From the NCBI GenBank assembly GCA_024640505.1, contig JAHEEV010000025.1, positions 1-42,190 of the forward strand: a stretch of 42,190 nucleotides of DNA, given 5' to 3'. Position numbers and translations under genes: made by a program. This document shows positions 24,788-31,828 of this stretch, piece after piece. The notes beneath the pieces were generated by a model. The model searched no databases, had not been told where the DNA came from, and saw only the letters and a program-made list of their open reading frames with translations. This stretch comes from Halieaceae bacterium (GTDB lineage Bacteria; Pseudomonadota; Gammaproteobacteria; Pseudomonadales; Halieaceae). Position 1 is the stretch's first letter; the number at the start of each line of letters is the position of its first letter.

Positions 24788-26641
24788 TCAGACCGCCCCC
24801 TCTCCATCCTTTCGCGGCCTCAACAGCAGGTAGGGCCCAATCCGCCTGAAGGTTTCAAACTCCTCATCGAGCCAGTAGAGACCGCCTTTAACGCGAGCTT
24901 TCCTGAGATCCATCCGGTCGATTACCAGGGGCCGACGGGCCTGCTGCAGCGCTTGGCGGGCGGCAGCCTGCTGAGCATCGGATGAGTATTCCAGGGTGAA
25001 CTGGGACAGGTACTGCGCCCCCGGGAAATCGGCCGAAGTCCAGAAGTAGAGACTGTTGAATCGAAACGTCGTAAGGACAAGATCGTGTTGATCCGCGACC
25101 GCGACGAGTTCCCGAAAGTGGTCGGCGGACCGTCCCTCCATGCGAAGGTAGCCGGTATCTGGCAACCCCAGAAGAGGGTTCGATGTGTAACGGGTTCGCG
25201 CCGTTTCAAACTGTCCATACAAAAGCACGAGGGTTAAGAACAGCACGCCGGACTGAATCACCCTCAGCAACCCCGTTTCACCGCGTTGCATCAGCGAGCG
25301 ACGTGCCATCCAGTTCATGGCCTGAGGCACCAGGTCTGCCAGACACACCAGTGCGGCAAGGAGCACAGGGAGACTGCCAAAATAGAGTTGACTACCGGGA
25401 ACCGGATAGGCGAGAAGGGGCGACCAGGCAGCGATAGCGGCAAGCAACAGGCGCGCCATCGAGGCCTGGCTTGATCGATCAAGGATGACGACAGACCAGC
25501 ACCACGGCCCCGCCCAGCCCAACATGGCCTGGGCGTGGGCAGGATCGTTGACAGCCAGGCTGTAGAACGCCGCCAGAACAAACCACCCCTTGGCTGCAAC
25601 CAGAAGCCCTTGCACAGTCGCGCGATGCCGGCAGAACATCACTGCAACCGCACAGAGCAAAGACGCGGCACCCAGCGCTACCTGGACCGGCAGATACGCA
25701 CGGAAAAAATGATAAAAATCGAGCTGCCGCGCCGCGTAGCCGAGCAGACTGACAATAATATCCGCCGGAGAAATTCCCAGGACGAGGACATAACCCAGTG
25801 CCGCGATGGATGTCACCGCAAGGCCGGATAACACGCCCCGGGCCAGCGCAGGAAAGTCGGCTCCGGGCACTCGCGCTGTGCAGGCCGTGATGGCGACGGC
25901 CGCCGTGGAAAACCCCGAAATGAGGGCAAACCTCAGGCAGTCCACATGCGATAGCAGGGGATACATCAACAGCAGGGGAAAGACCATCGAACCGACCACG
26001 ACGATACCGGTGAGGAGTCTGTGCCAACGGCATGACCCCACCTGGCCCAGAACCGCAACGCCGACTGCAGCCAGATTGAACACACCTGCATTGGGTTTGA
26101 TAGCCGCGGTCACGGCTACGATCGATCCCAGGACGAATCCCGTCCACCACTGACGGTTACCACCGTTCAACGCGGAAATCAGGGGAATAGCCAGTACCGC
26201 GACGGTCAGGATTCCCTGGGGATGTCCCGGCTCATTCACTATCGAGCGGGTGAACAGGAAGCTCAACAAGAAAGCAATCGCAGCCCAGACGCGGCTGCCT
26301 GTCAGACGGAGAGCGACAGCACCCGATATGGCCGCCACCGACAACCAGACTGCGAGGGTAATCAGCCTGACGGCATTGTGAGTGATCGGGATGGCGGCCA
26401 CACCGTGGAGCAACTGCACCCAGGCCAACTGCGCGGGACCATAAAGCCAGGTTATTTCACTGTAGGGCTGGTACCCCTCCAGGAAAAGCTGATTGCTCAG
26501 CATCATCAGCCCCTCATCATCATAGGGGAGAAACGTGGAAAACAGCTCATAAAAGCCGATCACGCCGCAGGCAAGGCAGAGGAGCAGGCCGGACATGAGG
26601 GCGATACCCAGGCGCGCGCTCGCAGATCGGTCAGAAGGCAT
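24788..26641 (-). CDS. GT-C-like polytopic membrane protein (putative glycosyltransferase)
   Basis: This 617-residue protein has about twelve transmembrane helices and a soluble C-terminal domain of about 120 residues. The first loop reads YDDEGLMMLSNQ, then EGYQPYSE and WLYGPAQLAW. It is the GT-C superfamily arrangement with catalytic acidic residues at the start of the first extracytoplasmic loop. Similar proteins use polyprenyl-phosphate sugars. A polyprenyl-phospho-pentose pathway is encoded just upstream on the same strand (27775-34554), so this is a candidate user of that donor. ATG at 26641. No named family can be assigned with confidence. Confidence 0.78.
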   Translation of the reverse strand: MPSDRSASARLGIALMSGLLLCLACGVIGFYELFSTFLPYDDEGLMMLSNQLFLEGYQPYSEITWLYGPAQLAWVQLLHGVAAIPITHNAVRLITLAVWLSVAAISGAVALRLTGSRVWAAIAFLLSFLFTRSIVNEPGHPQGILTVAVLAIPLISALNGGNRQWWTGFVLGSIVAVTAAIKPNAGVFNLAAVGVAVLGQVGSCRWHRLLTGIVVVGSMVFPLLLMYPLLSHVDCLRFALISGFSTAAVAITACTARVPGADFPALARGVLSGLAVTSIAALGYVLVLGISPADIIVSLLGYAARQLDFYHFFRAYLPVQVALGAASLLCAVAVMFCRHRATVQGLLVAAKGWFVLAAFYSLAVNDPAHAQAMLGWAGPWCWSVVILDRSSQASMARLLLAAIAAWSPLLAYPVPGSQLYFGSLPVLLAALVCLADLVPQAMNWMARRSLMQRGETGLLRVIQSGVLFLTLVLLYGQFETARTRYTSNPLLGLPDTGYLRMEGRSADHFRELVAVADQHDLVLTTFRFNSLYFWTSADFPGAQYLSQFTLEYSSDAQQAAARQALQQARRPLVIDRMDLRKARVKGGLYWLDEEFETFRRIGPYLLLRPRKDGEGAV

Positions 26642-26810
26642 CGCAGAATGTCTTGTGGAGCATGGGTGTGGTTATTCCGCCAGGCCTGCAGAAATTCCCG
26701 GAATCAAACAGCCTGCACAATACCGCGCGGCATCTCGATTCCCTGGAAGGCACATCATAGCACTGTACGGGATTTGACAGACACTCGCAGCGAATGCGCG
26801 ACAGGACGCA

Positions 26811-27707
26811 CTATACCGCCAGCGGTGTACCCCACTCGGGAAATCCCGCGGCACGGAAAAACCAGCTGATCGTCACCAGTTGCTCGTCGCGCTTCCACGG
26901 CCTGGCAAAGGTCTGATGGGCGGTCATTTCATCAAAAATGACCGCATCCCCGGGCTGTAGTATGCAATCCACGGGGGGGCATTCCCGAATCAGGTCATCG
27001 AAAGCCGTTGAAGACAGGGACCTGCCATAATCGAGAGGTGCATGCCCGTCGGAGGGGTCCCAGCCGCGGAGTTCCCCGTTGCGACAGGGAATGATGCTCA
27101 ACCCGGGGTTTTCCTCACCACAGGACGAGACCGCAGCCCAGCAATTGACTGCATAGGATTTACGACCGAAAAATGCGGCGTCCTGGTGCCAGGGGATGGC
27201 AGCATACTTGTCACGCAGCCGTTCGTGTCGGCGTAACTTGGCCCGCTCCCCGAATAGCAGGGCGGAGCTCCCCAGGTAGGTTCTCACCACATCCAGCAGG
27301 CCGCTCTCCTGGTAAATTTCCAGGAGTTCAAAGAGTGTGTGGGCAGAGCATCCCAGGTTTTGCACGGTTCCCCCGTCGTCCGCCTGGTCGATGTCCGCCG
27401 CCGCCTGCAAGCGGCGAAGCTGATCAGTATCGTACAAGCCGCGCACCAGGAGTCCACCGTGGTAGAGAAGGCCGGAGGCCAGCGCGATCACGGTGAGATC
27501 CTCTCCCGCTATTTCCGGAAGCCCGGTGCAACCTGCAAATATATCTTCGCACTCAACGGGCGCTATATCACCATCTCTCAAGGCTTCAAAAAGCCGTCGG
27601 CCCTCTGCCATCCTCAATCGCACGAGTTCCGCCTCGGTCTCGGGGGAGCACCGCTGCCGATTGGCCTTTGTAAGGGACCTAACGGCTTCCATCTGCGCAC
27701 TATTCAC
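26811..27707 (-). CDS. Phytanoyl-CoA dioxygenase (PhyH)-like protein
   Basis: This protein of about 298 residues has an iron-binding His174-Gln-Asp176 in IPWHQDAAFFG, followed by NCWAAVSSCGEENPGL (the usual W-x-A-L-S ... N-G-x-L region). The distal His264 is in EMTAHQTFARPW. It is only distantly like the PhyH protein at 23632. The GTG at 27707 has a GGAAGG site at 6 bases; ATG at 27692 and TTG at 27722 are alternatives. It lies behind the seven-gene operon (27775-34554), separated by hairpins and an inverted repeat. The substrate is unknown. Confidence 0.82.
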   Translation of the reverse strand: MNSAQMEAVRSLTKANRQRCSPETEAELVRLRMAEGRRLFEALRDGDIAPVECEDIFAGCTGLPEIAGEDLTVIALASGLLYHGGLLVRGLYDTDQLRRLQAAADIDQADDGGTVQNLGCSAHTLFELLEIYQESGLLDVVRTYLGSSALLFGERAKLRRHERLRDKYAAIPWHQDAAFFGRKSYAVNCWAAVSSCGEENPGLSIIPCRNGELRGWDPSDGHAPLDYGRSLSSTAFDDLIRECPPVDCILQPGDAVIFDEMTAHQTFARPWKRDEQLVTISWFFRAAGFPEWGTPLAV

Positions 27708-27729
27708 TTCAGTCCTTCCCAAACGACAT

Positions 27730-27750
27730 GATTTAACCCGCGATTAAATC
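27730..27750. promoter_or_regulatory. Inverted repeat GATTTAA-N7-TTAAATC, possible operator
   Basis: A perfect 7-base inverted repeat (27730-27736 and 27744-27750) lies in the short gap between the methyltransferase at 27775 and the start of the PhyH-like gene at 27707. It is AT-rich inside GC-rich surroundings and sits 23-43 bases upstream of the start codon. That position suits an operator or a -10 region (TTAAAT). There is no second copy nearby and the protein that would bind is unknown. Confidence 0.35.
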
Positions 27751-27759
27751 GCCAGGCCA

Positions 27760-27791
27760 CCCGGGAAGCTCCCGTCACAGGGGAGCCCGGG
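27760..27791 (-). terminator. GC-rich hairpin at the end of the seven-gene operon (weak terminator candidate)
   Basis: GCTCCC (27768-27773) pairs with GGGAGC (27781-27786) around a 7-base loop, with further GG/CC pairing beyond a two-base bulge. It overlaps the stop codon of the methyltransferase gene. No T tract follows on the minus strand, so it is more likely an RNA-stabilising hairpin or an inefficient stop than a strong terminator. Confidence 0.3.
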
Positions 27792-28440
27792 CCACGATCA
27801 AAAACTGTTTGCCCAGAAAACGCCAGATAAAGGGGAACAAAAGGTAGATTCTCACCAGCAGGGGATGCGTGGGCAATGCGCCCTGGGTGGTGTAGGGCAG
27901 AAATCGATCAATACAGGTTTCAACCTGAAACCCCTTGAGCGCCAGCACCTCAGACAGGGACAGGTGCGTCAGGCCCAGGGTGTGATCATAGAAATCCCAG
28001 TACTCACCGGGCAGGTAGCGCAGGTTGGGTCCCATGATCATAAAATGTCCCCCGGGTTTCAATACCGCCCGCACCTGGTCCAGCAACAGCTCAAGCGTCT
28101 GCCTGTCCGGCAGGTGCTCCAGGAAATTGGAGGTGAATACCACGTCAACGCTGCCACCGAGCAACGGAGCGATCGCGGTCGCACTGACCTGCTCGAAACG
28201 GACACCGCTTGCCAGGTACCTTCTCGCATCCTCGTTGAGATCAATCGCTATTTTCTCTCTGGCAGTGATGTTATTGATGAACTCCCCATAACCGCAGGCG
28301 AGATCCAGAACCGTATCCTCCGGAGCTACGAATCGCTGGAAATAGTGCCGGCAGAGGACCTTCCAGATATCCGCCTTGCGCGCCAGTTCCTGCTCAGGAA
28401 ACCGGTTTCTGTAGAGTTCGGAAAGCTTGCCTTCATCCAT
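27775..28440 (-). CDS. Class I SAM methyltransferase
   Basis: This 221-residue protein has motif I TVLDLACGYGEFI (residues 43-55), then KIAIDLNEDARRYL and VFTSNFLEHLPDRQTLE ... LKPGGHFMIMGPN. It is a Methyltransf_11/23-type enzyme and is likely the last step in the operon that begins at 34554. The ATG at 28440 overlaps the stop of the GtrA gene by 8 bases, indicating coupled translation; a longer frame to 28488 is rejected for that reason. The substrate is probably the lipid-linked sugar or a derived glycan, by context only. Confidence 0.85.
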   Translation of the reverse strand: MDEGKLSELYRNRFPEQELARKADIWKVLCRHYFQRFVAPEDTVLDLACGYGEFINNITAREKIAIDLNEDARRYLASGVRFEQVSATAIAPLLGGSVDVVFTSNFLEHLPDRQTLELLLDQVRAVLKPGGHFMIMGPNLRYLPGEYWDFYDHTLGLTHLSLSEVLALKGFQVETCIDRFLPYTTQGALPTHPLLVRIYLLFPFIWRFLGKQFLIVARAPL

Positions 28441-28846
28441 GGTAGTTTTCCCTGAAGGCGATGAATTTATACAGGAGGAAAGTGCCAAGCACCGGCAGGC
28501 TGATAGCCAGGGCGTGAGCTATTTCCTCCGAATATCTTGCCACTCCGACGCGCATAAGCACCTTGTTCAACTGTATGGATACCAGCCAGACGACCGGGAA
28601 AAACGCCGCATTGATGATAAAGAAATCCCTCGCCTGTTTTTCGACGGGCTTGTCCGATGCCGGGAACACATAGTAACTGTTCAGGACAAAAGCACTCGCC
28701 ATGCCGACGCCATAGGCCCAGAATACTGCCCATGGATAGGACATCACAAGGCTTAGCAGGATGCGGGCCAGCCAGTGAAGCAGCGCTGCCGACGCGCCGA
28801 CGAGAAGAAAGCCGGCGAACTGCCTGGAAAGAAAATGCTTCAGCAC
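28433..28846 (-). CDS. GtrA family membrane protein (putative polyprenyl-phosphate-sugar flippase)
   Basis: This 137-residue protein has four transmembrane helices. It begins LKHFLSRQFAGFLLVGASAAL and contains FWAYGVGMASAFVLNSYYVF, both typical of GtrA-like proteins. Family members are thought to flip polyprenyl-phosphate sugars or to help the glycosyltransferases that use them. In mycobacteria a GtrA protein (Rv3789) is encoded beside DprE1 and DprE2, the same neighbourhood as here. The start is GTG at 28846, inside the end of the FAD oxidoreductase gene (7-base overlap), and its 3' end overlaps the methyltransferase. Tight coupling ties it to the polyprenyl-phospho-pentose pathway. Confidence 0.9.
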   Translation of the reverse strand: MLKHFLSRQFAGFLLVGASAALLHWLARILLSLVMSYPWAVFWAYGVGMASAFVLNSYYVFPASDKPVEKQARDFFIINAAFFPVVWLVSIQLNKVLMRVGVARYSEEIAHALAISLPVLGTFLLYKFIAFRENYHG

Positions 28847-30129
28847 GACGTGGCCATGACGGCCAGCTTGCGACCGAAAGCGATGCTTTCCGAAATGCCC
28901 CTGTCTTCAGGATAATAATAAGAAGTATCCGCCACCCAGAGCCCCTCTACCGGCAGGTCTGCCGGCGGCAGTTTACTGCTGAAGCCGGGATCACAGATGG
29001 GTTGGGCGAAACGATAGCGACTCGCCCGGACATCCAGGATATCCCCCTCCCCCAGCTCCGGGTTGATGGTGCGGATATAGCGGCACACGCGCTCTGTGAA
29101 CCACTCGTCCGGCTGCCCAAAGCTGGGGTGATCGCCGGGCAGGTAATACGGCACGTAGACGACATGGTTCTCCAGCGGTTGCAGGTTTGTATACTCCACC
29201 AGCCCCGGTATATCCATTTCGGGATCATTGATATTGACCCAGAAATTTTCAGACAGGGCACGGGACAGCTTGACGATGACACAGACCACCGCGATGTTAT
29301 CCACCGAGGCATAGGCATCGAGAACCGGCCTGGGAAGGTCGGGAATCAACCGTGGCACGAAGGGCAGGGGCACCGTGCTGATGACCCTGTCGAAACGCTC
29401 CATCAATCCCTCGGTTTCCACGGCGTGGACTGCACCATCGCGCAGGTGGACCTTTGCCACCGGGGACTTGAGTCGAATGATCCCGCCTTTTTCCCGGATA
29501 TGGGCAGCTGCTGCCTGCAGGTAGGTATCCGAACCGTTTTCGAGATAGCCCAGCTTTTCCCGGAACAGGTTATAGCGCGAACGTCCCAGGCGGCGGATTC
29601 TGCTCCATATCCAGGCGGCGGACAAATTGTCGGTAAAGTGATAGAACTTGTATTCGAACAGGCGCCGCCAGAGAATTTCATAGGCCTGTGGCCCGACCCA
29701 TCGCAGCACCCAGTCACGGGCATTCACCCGGTCGAGAGGCCGCCAGTCATTCCGGCGGGTGCACCAGAAAGCAAACAGGCCGTAGCGGATCTTGGCCAGC
29801 AGACCGAGGCCCCGGAACTTCAGCAGGGCTATGGGATTGCCCCAGGGCTGCAGCCTGCCGCGGTACCAGTATGCCATTCTGGTTTCGGTCCACCGCATCC
29901 TGTCGGCGATACCCAGCTCCTCCAGCATCTCGAGGAAGGCGGTGTCGGATGTACAGTGAAAATGGTAGTAACGCTCGATGGTCAGTCCGGAAAAATCGAA
30001 GGCCGCCGTCATCCCGCCGACCCTGTCATCCGCCTCGAAAATCACGGGCTGATAACCCCGTTTCAGGAGCTCATGGGCTGCCGCCAGCCCCATGGGACCC
30101 GCACCGAGTACCGCTACTCTGTTCCCCAC
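28840..30129 (-). CDS. FAD/NAD(P)-dependent oxidoreductase, amine-oxidase / UDP-galactopyranose-mutase-like
   Basis: This 429-residue protein has an N-terminal dinucleotide-binding motif GAGPMGLAAAHEL (residues 9-21), VIFEADDRVGGMTAAFDF and a C-terminal GLWVADTSYYYPEDRGISE that closes the FAD site. The fold is that of the flavin amine oxidase/protoporphyrinogen oxidase/UGM superfamily. Members near glycan genes include sugar mutases and lipid-linked sugar oxidoreductases. The start is GTG at 30129 with GGAG 7 bases upstream, just after the epimerase stop. Its place between an epimerase and a GtrA protein suggests action on the lipid-linked sugar, but the reaction cannot be named. Confidence 0.85.
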   Translation of the reverse strand: MGNRVAVLGAGPMGLAAAHELLKRGYQPVIFEADDRVGGMTAAFDFSGLTIERYYHFHCTSDTAFLEMLEELGIADRMRWTETRMAYWYRGRLQPWGNPIALLKFRGLGLLAKIRYGLFAFWCTRRNDWRPLDRVNARDWVLRWVGPQAYEILWRRLFEYKFYHFTDNLSAAWIWSRIRRLGRSRYNLFREKLGYLENGSDTYLQAAAAHIREKGGIIRLKSPVAKVHLRDGAVHAVETEGLMERFDRVISTVPLPFVPRLIPDLPRPVLDAYASVDNIAVVCVIVKLSRALSENFWVNINDPEMDIPGLVEYTNLQPLENHVVYVPYYLPGDHPSFGQPDEWFTERVCRYIRTINPELGEGDILDVRASRYRFAQPICDPGFSSKLPPADLPVEGLWVADTSYYYPEDRGISESIAFGRKLAVMATSC

Positions 30130-30131
30130 CG

Positions 30132-31070
30132 CTAGAACTCCAGCACGACGTGACTGTAGGACGGGTGATTGAAGGTCTCTTCAACGGCCCTGGCAAAGGG
30201 CGTGTAGGGCACACCGAAAATCGAGGGCCAGTCGATCACCTCGAATTCGTCATCGGCACACAGTGCCTCCAATTGCTGGGTCGTAAAGGGGGGATCACGG
30301 TCAAACAGGCCCCAGACCGACAGGAGAACATGAAAGAGGCGATAGGGAATATGTACAATCCACGTCCTGGCCCCGGTTGCACCCCTGATCTTTCGGATCA
30401 TATCGATATAGTCCACCTTCTCATGGCCGGAAATATTATAGATGCCGCCGGGTAAACGACTTTCGATACAACTGATAATGATGTTGCAGAAATCTCCCAC
30501 ATAAAGGGGCTGGCGCATGTAACGGCCACTGCCGGGAACGGGAAAGACCGGCACGCGCTGCATGAATCGGGACAACCAGCCCAGGTGCTTCCTGTCGAAC
30601 CAGCCATACATCAGCGTCGGCCGGAGCACCGGGCACCTGATACCGCTGTCGAGAACCAGTTTTTCCTGGGCCCGCTTGGTGCTGGAGTAATAGTCATCCG
30701 CAACCGACTCCACCACAGAGGAGCTGACATGCACCAGGTAGGTATTCGCGGCGTCTTTTATCGCCTCCAGTATCAGGCGGGTCGCATCGATATTATTGTG
30801 CTCGAATTCCGCCACGTCGTTACCCCCGATCTGGGCCTGCAGGAGTACGACCACGTCTGCCCCAGCCAGGTAGTCCTGCCAGGGTCCCGGCACCGAGAGA
30901 TCGGCCAGGACACTTTCCACCTCGGGATGCAGGCTGGCCAGCGTTTCGAGGTTGGCCGCGTGCTTGTCGATGACGACGAGGTTCCTGTAGCCCTTTTCCT
31001 TGAGCCGTACGACCAGGTTCTGGCCTACCAGCCCGGCGCCACCCGCCAGAATGATGCGCTGGTCCAGCAC
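30132..31070 (-). CDS. NAD-dependent epimerase/dehydratase (extended SDR)
   Basis: This 312-residue protein has a Rossmann motif Gly10-GAGLVG16 (GxxGxxG), a Ser in VHVSSSVVES and the catalytic Tyr-x3-Lys in DDYYSSTKRAQEK. These are the standard features of nucleotide-sugar epimerases, dehydratases and reductases of the extended SDR class. The start is the GTG at 31070, whose first base is the last base of the DprE2-like stop codon (TAGTG), so translation is coupled. The open frame continues upstream to 31526 but that part mirrors the DprE2 gene. A sugar-modifying step following DprE1/DprE2 is likely; the substrate may be free, nucleotide- or lipid-linked. Confidence 0.88.
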   Translation of the reverse strand: MLDQRIILAGGAGLVGQNLVVRLKEKGYRNLVVIDKHAANLETLASLHPEVESVLADLSVPGPWQDYLAGADVVVLLQAQIGGNDVAEFEHNNIDATRLILEAIKDAANTYLVHVSSSVVESVADDYYSSTKRAQEKLVLDSGIRCPVLRPTLMYGWFDRKHLGWLSRFMQRVPVFPVPGSGRYMRQPLYVGDFCNIIISCIESRLPGGIYNISGHEKVDYIDMIRKIRGATGARTWIVHIPYRLFHVLLSVWGLFDRDPPFTTQQLEALCADDEFEVIDWPSIFGVPYTPFARAVEETFNHPSYSHVVLEF

Positions 31071-31819
31071 TAGATATCCAACCGGTTGAAGATAAAACGC
31101 GGCAGGTGCCTGATGACCATCATGATCAGGGCCCATTTCCCGGGGGCGTAAATCACCGGCTTGCCCTTGACTATCCCTTTTACGATGACTTGCGCCACGT
31201 CCTCCACACGCGCCAATGCCAGGCCCTCGTCCGTCAGCCGCGCCGTCATGGGCGTGGCGGTGGGACCGGGCTTGACCAGGCATATCCTGCACCCCGATTG
31301 GGCGAACCGGTGCTGCAGGCCCTGGGCATAGCGATCCAGCAGTGATTTGGAGGCGCCGTACACGTAGTTGGAGCGACGGCCCCGGTCGCCGGCGACCGAA
31401 CCGATCACCGCCAGGCGCCCACGGTTGGCCGGCCCCATGTGGCCGGCCAGTGCTTCCATGAACAGGGCCGGGGAGAGGCTGTTGATCTCCATGGCATCCC
31501 GGCAGGCCACCAGGTCCTGCTGGCACTGCTGCTGGTCCGGAAGAGTACCGTGGGCAATGAGTGCAATATCGATGGCACCGCCCCCGGCAAAGTCATCCAC
31601 CAGGGTGCGGATGGCGACGGGGTCGCAAAAGTCGATGGCAACGCAGGTGATAGCGGAAGCGGGGCTGCGCACCCTGAGATCATCCGCGACCCGCTCAAGC
31701 CTGGCCTCGTCCCTGCCCACGAGTAACACCGTGGCGGGCGAACTCATCCAGAGCCGCGTACAGTGCTCCGCGATGGCCGATGTGGCGCCGATGACGATAA
31801 TTCGCTGTTGTTCTCCCAT
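31070..31819 (-). CDS. dprE2: DprE2-like decaprenylphosphoryl-2-keto-pentose reductase (SDR)
   Basis: This 249-residue short-chain dehydrogenase has IVIGATSAIAEHC (NAD(P)H binding, residues 8-20) and the catalytic set Ser141, Tyr154 and Lys158 in NYVYGASK. The C terminus YAPGKWALIMMVIRHLPRFIF closely follows the corresponding end of M. tuberculosis DprE2 (Rv3791, from memory), a region not shared by ordinary SDR enzymes. In mycobacteria DprE2 reduces the 2-keto intermediate made by DprE1 to give decaprenyl-phospho-arabinose. Here it lies 9 bases after the DprE1-like gene in the same order as Rv3790-Rv3791. The symbol is given by homology; the polyprenyl length is unknown. Confidence 0.88.
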   Translation of the reverse strand: MGEQQRIIVIGATSAIAEHCTRLWMSSPATVLLVGRDEARLERVADDLRVRSPASAITCVAIDFCDPVAIRTLVDDFAGGGAIDIALIAHGTLPDQQQCQQDLVACRDAMEINSLSPALFMEALAGHMGPANRGRLAVIGSVAGDRGRRSNYVYGASKSLLDRYAQGLQHRFAQSGCRICLVKPGPTATPMTARLTDEGLALARVEDVAQVIVKGIVKGKPVIYAPGKWALIMMVIRHLPRFIFNRLDI

Positions 31820-31828
31820 GGCGGGATT

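Noticed and set aside
28657-30135. Open frame of about 492 codons on the plus strand opposite the FAD oxidoreductase and GtrA genes
   Set aside because: It is antisense to two recognisable coupled genes and encodes no recognisable domain.
31071-31526. Upstream in-frame extension of the epimerase gene
   Set aside because: It lies wholly within the DprE2-like gene in another frame. The GTG overlapping the DprE2 stop gives the normal Rossmann start.
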